Assembly: GCA_031308135.1 (NCBI GenBank)
Contig: JAHLJT010009419.1
Span: 65,802,723 to 65,866,722, forward strand
Direction: 5' to 3'
DNA from: Acheta domesticus
Taxonomy: Eukaryota > Arthropoda > Insecta > Orthoptera > Gryllidae
Length of the DNA stretch: 64,000 bases
How positions within the stretch are numbered: position 1 is the stretch's first letter; every line of letters begins with the position of its first letter. The notes under the pieces were generated by a model. That model made no database searches. It was not told the origin of the DNA and worked only from the letters and a program-made list of their open reading frames with translations. Below, in pieces: positions 26,501-35,500 of the stretch. The position numbers and the translations under genes were made by a program.

Positions 26501-29500
26501 ATGGCAGAAAGAAATTATAATAAGAAAAAGTAGAATCTTTGAAGCGCTTCTATCGATGTTGCGCTATTATTTTTAATATGCCATCTCAAAAATTTAAACC
26601 TTCTAATGTAAAAAAAAGGCGTCGTCCCCCATGGTCCGTCAAGGCCGTGAAAATGATTCTGGTGCGGAATGCTAAAGGTTGTTATTATTGAGTTACTTAT
26701 TTTTGAGTGCACCATATATTTCAGCAATATCGCATATGTTAATTTTTCAAAGTAATTTACAAGAATAGTCCATCTTTGATTAGAGAAGCACATTTTTACA
26801 CGCTCAAACGGCTCAAAGCTTTAATTGCAGAAAGCTACAGAGTGTTATACGCTTAACGCGAGTGGTTAAGGACGTTATTGCGTGTGAAAAGTTTCAGATA
26901 GAATTTTTACAAAAAGAGTTACGAATTTTGGAACATCTTGGCGCTAGACGGTGTCTCCCTTAATGCTGTGACCAGACCGCTCACCTTCTATCTCTGGGTA
27001 TCGGGATTCAAATCCGGTTGATCGATGTGGAATAGATGGTGGACAAATTGGGTTCGTGGTAGGTTTTCCCTGGATCCATTCATCTCAGGAATGGATGAGA
27101 AGGCTAGGGGAAGGATTGCTTTAAATATTCTGAAATTGGTGAATACAGTGCTCAAAATTTAATTGTCATTCAATGAGTTAATATTGATAGAAGGGTAGAG
27201 GAACGGGAGGACTTGGAAGAGAGGCACAGAAACTGCTTGACAAACGGTTGACAAACCCACCGAGAATCGGTTTCGCCGCAGTCCTCCAATCTCACACGGC
27301 ACGAGCTAGATTTTCACATCCTGGCCCCGCGGGAGGGGGGGGGAGGCAGCGCGCGTGTTGACCGGTGGCGCCACGGCTGCTGAGGAAGCGACATCCGCCG
27401 TCCGACCCGAAATGGCCCTGGATCGAGAGCGCCGTGCGAAGTTAACGGGTGCGGTGTGTTCCTCGCTCGTCCGTCGCCGTGTTCTCGTCTGCCCAACGGT
27501 GCTTCGTCGGTTGCGACCTCCCGACGGCCAGACCCATGAGAGCGCCTGACGGAGTCCCGTGGGAGGCGACACGAACAGGAGGCGATCGAAACGCCATCCT
27601 TCCAGTGAGGGAAACGCAACTCGTTAACGGAAAAGGGAAGTAATCAAATGTCCTACGTTCCAACGTTTTAGTATGATTCTTTCTTTACATCAACATGACA
27701 TTCGCAAACAGCGTAAGGTATTGCTATGCCTAACATTTAGCAACATGGGTGTTGGTACGAATCTCGTGTTTTCTCAGGTTTTACTTTTTCAAATTTTAAT
27801 TACGTTCATCTATGTAGCTATTTAAGATAAATGTTTGAAATTTGTAATACAATTAAAAGAGAGTTAGACCTTTTCAGGAAAGTAAATCCCAATGCATTGA
27901 CTTAAACTTTAGACTACAGATAGGAAATTATTTAAAATCTTTTAACATTTTTTCAGTTTATAAAATATATTTACCCATCTAACAAATGTGTAAGTTTGAA
28001 AACGTACTTAACATGTTGTTTAAACTCTCTTATAGTTTTATACAAAATTTCAAATATTTATAAATATTAATTTTTGAGATTAGCAGACATAAAAATGAAT
28101 AATAGTTATTTATACATCAAGTGCATTGTAAGGATTCTGTTGATCAAATTCGATCATTAAAACTCCGAAATCATGTGAACCAGTTAACACCCGTGGTAAA
28201 TACAATATTTTATTTTTTACTTAAATTTAACATTCACGAATTAACTCGATGTTATCTTCACTCGCTTTGTCTTCTATTTCCCCTCTCATAATGCCCTTTC
28301 ATAATTCCCGCCATAAGATAACCTGTAACATCTTTCAACTGTTTTCATATTTCGTTCGTAACGACTATCCACTCGATCCAGGTAAGTTATGCAGTGTATA
28401 TCGAGCTCCGTATCGAAGGCAATAACTAGCAATAACGCATCAGTAAAAAATAAAATTTATTTTCCGCACGTGAGGTTCCACCTAACCCGCGGGGCCGTCC
28501 GCGCCGTTAGTCCCCGGCCCCGGCGAGCGGCGGGTGAGGCGGGCGCAGGGGCGATAAAGTGCAGGCGGATCTCCCGACCCGTTCGGCCGACAGGTTGCAC
28601 CGCGCCCGGGCCCCCGCGGTGCAACGCGCATTGCCGTGCCGTAAAGAGGAGCGCATGCCCGCCCAGCGGACGCGGCCCCGGGTGACCGCACGCCCCTCGG
28701 CGAGTAGACGCACGGGGCACTTGCAAGCATCCCGCTTGCAAGTGACGTTATTACAAGTTGTTTCGTGATAACTGCACGTCATGAACTGAAACGTTCTACT
28801 GAAAAAAAACGTGTTGAAGTGTGGCGCGAAGAGAGCTTGCGGCCCTCCCACGGAGCACTGAAGATCATTGCAGAGCCAATCTTCAGATGTATTTGCTAAC
28901 AGAGAATAACCGGCATTGCCTACTGATCCACAGTTGCTGCTGTGAAGACTACACAGCAAAGAGAATGTTCAAGCAGGTTTGCGGTAAAGGAGGCCGCAAT
29001 TACTTCTTTGAAATTTACTTCACATTAAGAGCCCTGTAAATTATATTAGACAGGTACCTTTAAAATTAGAAATGATGGCTAATTATGGCGTGAATAATAC
29101 ATCCGCAAACTTCCATTCCTTTGACCAGTCTGTCACCGAACTCATTCCTCATATCGTCCCCAGCTCTCTAGCAACCACAGACATCCTGCTCCTTCTCTCA
29201 ACCTGCTTCCACTCTCACCCCGCTTCCGCACCCCCCGCCTGCCGAACTTGTCGCATTTGCCACCCTCACCATCATTCCTACCTCCACCCCTACTGTCCGT
29301 CATCATCCCTGCCCCCGCCCTGTCATGGTTCTTGCTCGTCTTCGCCGACTTCGTCCCCGACGTCGACCCACCCCCACCCACACGACCTTCCCCCTCCGTC
29401 ATCTGCACCTTCGCCTTCACCTTGGCCTTGACCTGAGGCCCACGCGGGCCGTTGCTCCGGGCGCCAGAACCCTGAGACACTTTCACTGGCGCTGCACAAA

Positions 29501-32500
29501 GTCGCGGCGAAAGGCCGTTCCCCCTCCCCCACCGCCGCGCAACCCGAGGCAGGTGGCGCGGGCCTCCGCCGGATACCGCCCCCGCACGCCCAGGTCGGCT
29601 GACGAGGAAATCTGAAGCGCGCCGGTGTACACTGTCAGAAATTTCCTTAATGTACTCCTACATTTAGGAAATTATCATGAACGCATATTAAAATTAAAGT
29701 ACACAGGTACATTAGGATGCAAGAGTCAAAGCTTTATGGTCATGTCTGGAATGAATGAATAAATCAATCAATCAATCAATGATCTTGATGGACTAGTGGT
29801 TATGAATATACGATATGAATCATGAGAGGTAGAGGAAACGAGAGAACCTCTACATTAAATCTACAGTGACTTTAACTTGTGCATTAAGTTTAATGTAAAA
29901 TATAGGAAGCCATTTTTAACGTACAATGTTACATTAATTTTCGTCTACGATACATTAATCTACATTGATTTAAAGTCATTTCTAACAGTGTACTTTTCTT
30001 GGTGCAAGTAAGAGAGGCGGTTTAAACACATGAGCCTGTTAACGAAACCCCTGTAACTCGAATCTGAAGTAAAAATAATATTTTTTTCAGGAAGACATTT
30101 TGTCTTAAAATGTTCGAGACAAACATTTTTATCCAATTCATGTTGCCGAGATTATTTTGTATAAACACTCTCAAGACAAAATGACATTGAAAGAATCTTA
30201 TTTTATTTCCAAATCCAGACCTAACAAACGCTCACAGTGTTTCTTTGAAGCTCAACAAATTAAGTGCAATTATGAATATTTAGGTCTTTCTTAGGTTCTA
30301 CCTGAAGTCTCAATAAAAAAAATAAATTCAACTGCATCTTCCTTCCATTACTACGAAGTTGCAAATTTATCCCCGAGAGAGAACTATTAGAGTAAACTTT
30401 CAACATTTCCGATATCTTGATTTCACGTTATTTATGAATAACTTTAATGCTACTATGTAAAATTTGGAGAAATTTGGAGCCCGGAGAAACAGAGATCTTG
30501 AAAATTCTAGATATTTTACTGAGTAGCAGTAAGGTGGCGCAAACACCTTAATGCATCTCGATGTTCGCCAAGGCATATTGAAACAGGTTTTAATGAACTA
30601 CATCATTGAAATGAAATACGAAATTTTAACGGTTTTCGGCAGCTCGGTCGCGGAGGATGCGAGTCTGAAGAACACGTTACTGAAACTCGTTCCTTCGTGA
30701 TTCCTCGGGTTTCATCTGATTCTTTGTGAGGATGTTAAACTCGAAATATCATCCAAAATATTTATAGAAAAAATACGTAAAATATTACGCACGATTGTTT
30801 TAACGTAAATACTTAATTAATATACGAAAATATTTATTAATTTGCACAAAAAAGTGTTAGCCATATTAATTAAAATTGAAATTGTTAATTCAGTTCGGTG
30901 AAACTCTATGAAAAACTGGTATTCAATTTTTTTTAAAAACAGCAAAGTATATCGAAGTAATAAAAGTTTTTGTTTACCAAAAACAGGCGTTTATAAGAAA
31001 TTTAACATGAACCTATTATTAAATTTAACATTATGAAAGGTGAATTGGAGTTCAGAAGTCTCTGAAAACTTCATATTTCATTGGAATCCCTTAATAAATA
31101 AACTTTGATCTCTGTCAATGATAAATGAAAAGTCTTTAATGAAACCGCACGTATATTGCCTATCGCGTATTATGACCCTCCACTTAGGAGAGAAACGCGA
31201 TCAATGATAGTGTGTTGGGCTGTTTCGCTTTCTAATCAGAGCAAGATGCCCATCAAAAGAGTAGTATCTGAAATCACGACATCGCGGTCATGCTCCACTT
31301 TATGGAACATGACGTTGCTTTCCCGAACTGTAAAAATGTGTATTTTCTCATGCCTTCTCTGCAATTTAGTTATAATTGGTGTGGCTTATCTTCGTTCTTA
31401 TTTCAAACTTTTGGTAATACAGCACTACGAGCTGTGAAAATTCGCAACCACTTCAGAATCTATGTGGCCGTATCTCCGTGTGCATGAGGTGTCCTCACTT
31501 TCTCTGCCAATTGGCACTAATTCTGAAAAGCAGTCGCTAACCCGTAGTTCACGAAGCTCTAATCACTGCTTTCTTTCATTGAGTTTGACTTCTCTTTTCC
31601 CGTAAAACCTTGACACACGGGAAAGACAAACTTCTTGTCGTCATTACAACTTCAGGACAGTGAAGAACTGCTTTGGAGATGTAAATGAACGTGAAATCTA
31701 GCATGAACAACAGCAAAAGGCTCATTTGAACTTTAACAGTGTTTTTAAGACGGATCGAAGTTTTTGGATATCTTCAATTTTAAACGTGTTTGTAAAAATT
31801 GGTGGAACCAAAATAAGATTCGATTGACAGAAATAATGAATAAAATATTTATCTATAATTTAAAAGTGACAGACATCGCCAAACAACTCTACTCATAACT
31901 CCGGAGAGAGTCATTATTAAAAATGACGCATTGGAAAGGTGTAATTGGAAAAATAGTTGGTGGCGATTTGGACCGCCAAACAGCAAATTTAAAAATCACA
32001 AATCCATCGAGTTCGTAAATAATATATTTTTAAAGTACTATGGTACCATAACCTCTCACAAAGTCAACTGCTGTAAATATTGAGGCCACCTAAACACACA
32101 TTCTACGTTGAAGTCAGCGCTGTCCGTAATCATCAGAAAGACGTGTTTGTCCAGTAATAAGCGATTCCGCCAAGGAATGCACGGTCTCCTTCTGAAAGGT
32201 CAGAGCACCTGCGGGGCACATTCCTTTGCACGCGCCTGGGCGGCCACCGGAGCAAGCACCCGTGGGAGGAGCAACTCTGGCGCCACCAAGGTCAAGCGCA
32301 CGAGAACAGCCCGAGTGGCGAGCCACGATCGCAACGCTCCATTCATTGCTCTCATCGCCACGCCTCTGACACCTCGCCTGGCACGCGAGTGGTCTCTCTT
32401 GTAAGCATCCGAAGCATATAATCATACGAGCGAACCTAACCTAACATTTAGTTCAGATTGTGTATCTTCCCGACCGTCTACAAGGTAGTTGAGGGTTCAT

Positions 32501-35500
32501 GTGAAATCTTGAGAAGTGGGTTACTTTTTAAAATTGAGCCACAATCACAATGACCTGTCGAAGTGCAGGGGAGCTCCCGTTATGTTTGGCACCACTTACG
32601 ACACCCCAAATTACCAAGGGAGGAGATTAAGGGCTTAAAGCGCAGGGAACTGTTTCATTACCTCAGAAAATGACCATCATGGCGAACCTATTTACCTAGT
32701 ACCATAATACATTTGTAGATAAAAACTAAATTGGACGAACAAATTGGAATATTGTGTGAAGACAACACCTCCTAAGTGTGTTACAAAATTTCCGGTGGGC
32801 GTTTTTGCTTTAGCCCTGATGAAGGTTGCAAAATAATGGTCGAAAACTCGGCAACATAACATAGACTGTGGAGTCTTCCGGATACTCAAGGATTATTTGA
32901 CAATACAGTTCCTATACATCACTATACATTCTAGAAGTAAAAACATGTTAAGATAATTTTATACTTGGATTTCTTCAAACGTCATTGACCACATTTTAAA
33001 TTGGGGATTTGTAACGAGTGCAACGGTTTTTTCCATTTTTAGTTAATTCAGTCGATAAATTTAGTAGGAATTTAATGACTGAGAATTATAGTTCTTGTAA
33101 AACATAACAGGTTTGTCGAATTTTAGAATATTTTTGTTTCCCTTTTCGATGCGTATTCAGGAACTACATGACATGTCGTGGATGGAGAGCTTTGGTAATG
33201 CTTCGGAGGAATCTGTTTGAGACCATACGGCGATATATTATAGGATATTGTACTTGCTAACACAGACCTCAATAGGAATATCGTAAGATGGGGTGATTGA
33301 TTGCTATAGATGTATTGCAGTATATAATCGGAGGATACAGCGTATAACCAGAGAATGATGACTTTTAGGATAGGAAATAATGATTGAATTCCACGGGTGG
33401 CTAGAAAGAGTCTGTTTAGGATTCAACTGTGACCGGTGGTGTTTCTGGTCCTAAACAGTCCGAACGAAAATAGCGCATTGTATTAGATCGCCCTTGCATT
33501 GTGAGATGGCGCGAGTCCCGATGTGAATGCCAGGGGCTTGGATGAGACGCATCGCGCCCTGATTACGCGGTTTCATGCACTAAGGCTCTGGTGTGGACGG
33601 ACTTTGCCAGAGATTCCAGGCAAGCGATACGAAGAGCGCAAGATAACTGCGGTGAAAGAGAACCGCGTCTAATAATTTCATAATTAGAAAATTAATCTTT
33701 AGAAGCCGTTTTAATGCCCTCTCGCTATCCTAATTATTAAAAACATTGCAGTCGGCAGCGACGCTGTTTCCTCGCTGAACAGTTTAAAAAATGCACATTA
33801 CGGGCTCATTGTGTGTTTTAAAACTAAGAAAAACCCCATTTGGTTGGGTAGAATGAATGACTAAAAAATAAGAATTCTATATTTTTAAAACGATAAAATC
33901 TACATCTCTGTTTTGGAGTATTGAATCACTCGGCAATGAAAATAAATCACTTCTCGAACTAAAAGCTGAATGTTATTTTGTATTTCTGCTGAATTACTAC
34001 TTTTCTGTTTCATGTGCTGATAATGAATAGCCGTATACTAATGAGAGAATTTTTGCACCACAAATGTGATTTAGAAAGCACCAAGATCTGCTGAAATTCT
34101 TGGGTCGTATAATAAGATGAACTCGTTGCTAACGAAGGCGTTTTAACAACGCAGTGTTTCGACGATCTTCGAGAGGCCATAAACTATTATTGCTGTCGTC
34201 TGGTCTCGCAGTTAAGGAGGATGCCCTAAAATCCTTAATTAAGGAGTTCTATGTTTTCTGACTAAGATGAACGATTCTAATTGGTGTGTTAGAATTGTAA
34301 TGTGTAAAGTAAGACATTTTAAAAAATGTGCATGTGCTATTCATGTTTTTGAGACACATAGGGCTTTCAGAAAGTTTTTCAGTTCGTGGAGATGGTAAAC
34401 AACGTACATTATTGCTTGTTTCAAGAGAAAAATACGTTTCTAATGCAATTATTGATGAGTAGGCGCTTACATTTTTTACTTTAGTAATTTGATGGTTGGA
34501 TATGTATGTCAATAAGTTTATTTATTGTGAAATAATATTTTTGAACGAAATAACTTAAATATTTGCGTAATTCATTTGCAATCTAACCTACATTTACTAT
34601 GTCTCCCTGAATTTTGAATTATGCTATTGACTCCTGTGGAGAAATCACGTGTTTATATCTTTGGCGAATGACTCGTGTATTTATTTACCTAATTAGAGTT
34701 TCAGCAGCCTATCTCCAGTCACACCACACTAGCAGTTTGAGAACTGAAGTGTAGGTAAACGAAGGACATATTGGCTTGCTGGCCTAACAAATTAACTCTC
34801 CCAGGGATCCCAGAACATGAATCTCAAGACAATCACGCGCCATCTGCTTTGTTTGCTGACCTACATCTTCATGGGCTATCTTGCCAGTACATCGCAAAGA
34901 TTTTCTGCATTAACAGTAAACTCCCCAAGTTCAGATAGTTGGAGATGTTGACTTGCAAGAAACGAACGTAAATGTAGGAACCCCAGGACTTATCACTACT
35001 TCAAATCACTGACCTCAAATTCTGAATAATTTTGACACTAATTCGCACCCCTACCTACGGAAGGTTGACTTCAGCGATGAATAACGCTCATTGTTACTAC
35101 CTCAGGGGCACTAGTGTTCCTTCCTACGGAGAGCAGACTGGGTCTGTTGAGGTGTGTTGTGTTGAGAACGTACCTTCCTCGGCGAGTCCGGAGGGGAACT
35201 TGAGCTGCAGGGTGTGCGACTGCAGGAAGGAGAGCGCGCGGTCGGCGATCATGGAGTTGAGTGCGTCGTCGCGGTCGCCCAGCGCTCGGGGAAGTTCCTC
35301 TGCCAGCTGCTGCTCAGATTTGGCGCCCGCCGACGCCTCCGCGGCCGCCGCCGCGGGGTCGCGCACCAGCGACACGCCGTCCACCACCTGCGCACACCAC
35401 CACACACGTCGAGGATTAGACTTCGAAGGTTCATGGACTTTTTAAATGGAACTCTTTCTTCACAATGTTCCCAACGAGTTGCAATGGATGGGAGCCCTGA

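Larger units (their letters stand above)
17526..35173 (-). other. Osiris intron 2 (17,648 bp)
   Basis: A GT-AG intron between exon 2 (donor AAG/GTACGT) and exon 3 (acceptor ttgcgcag). It is AT-rich overall, broken by CpG/GC-rich blocks at about 19670-20100, 21920-22440, 24150-24640, 27310-27640, 28480-28745 and 29180-29620. It also contains a TA-flanked MITE, a candidate SINE, microsatellites and two possible plus-strand exons, listed separately. I see no complete nested gene. Confidence 0.8.
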
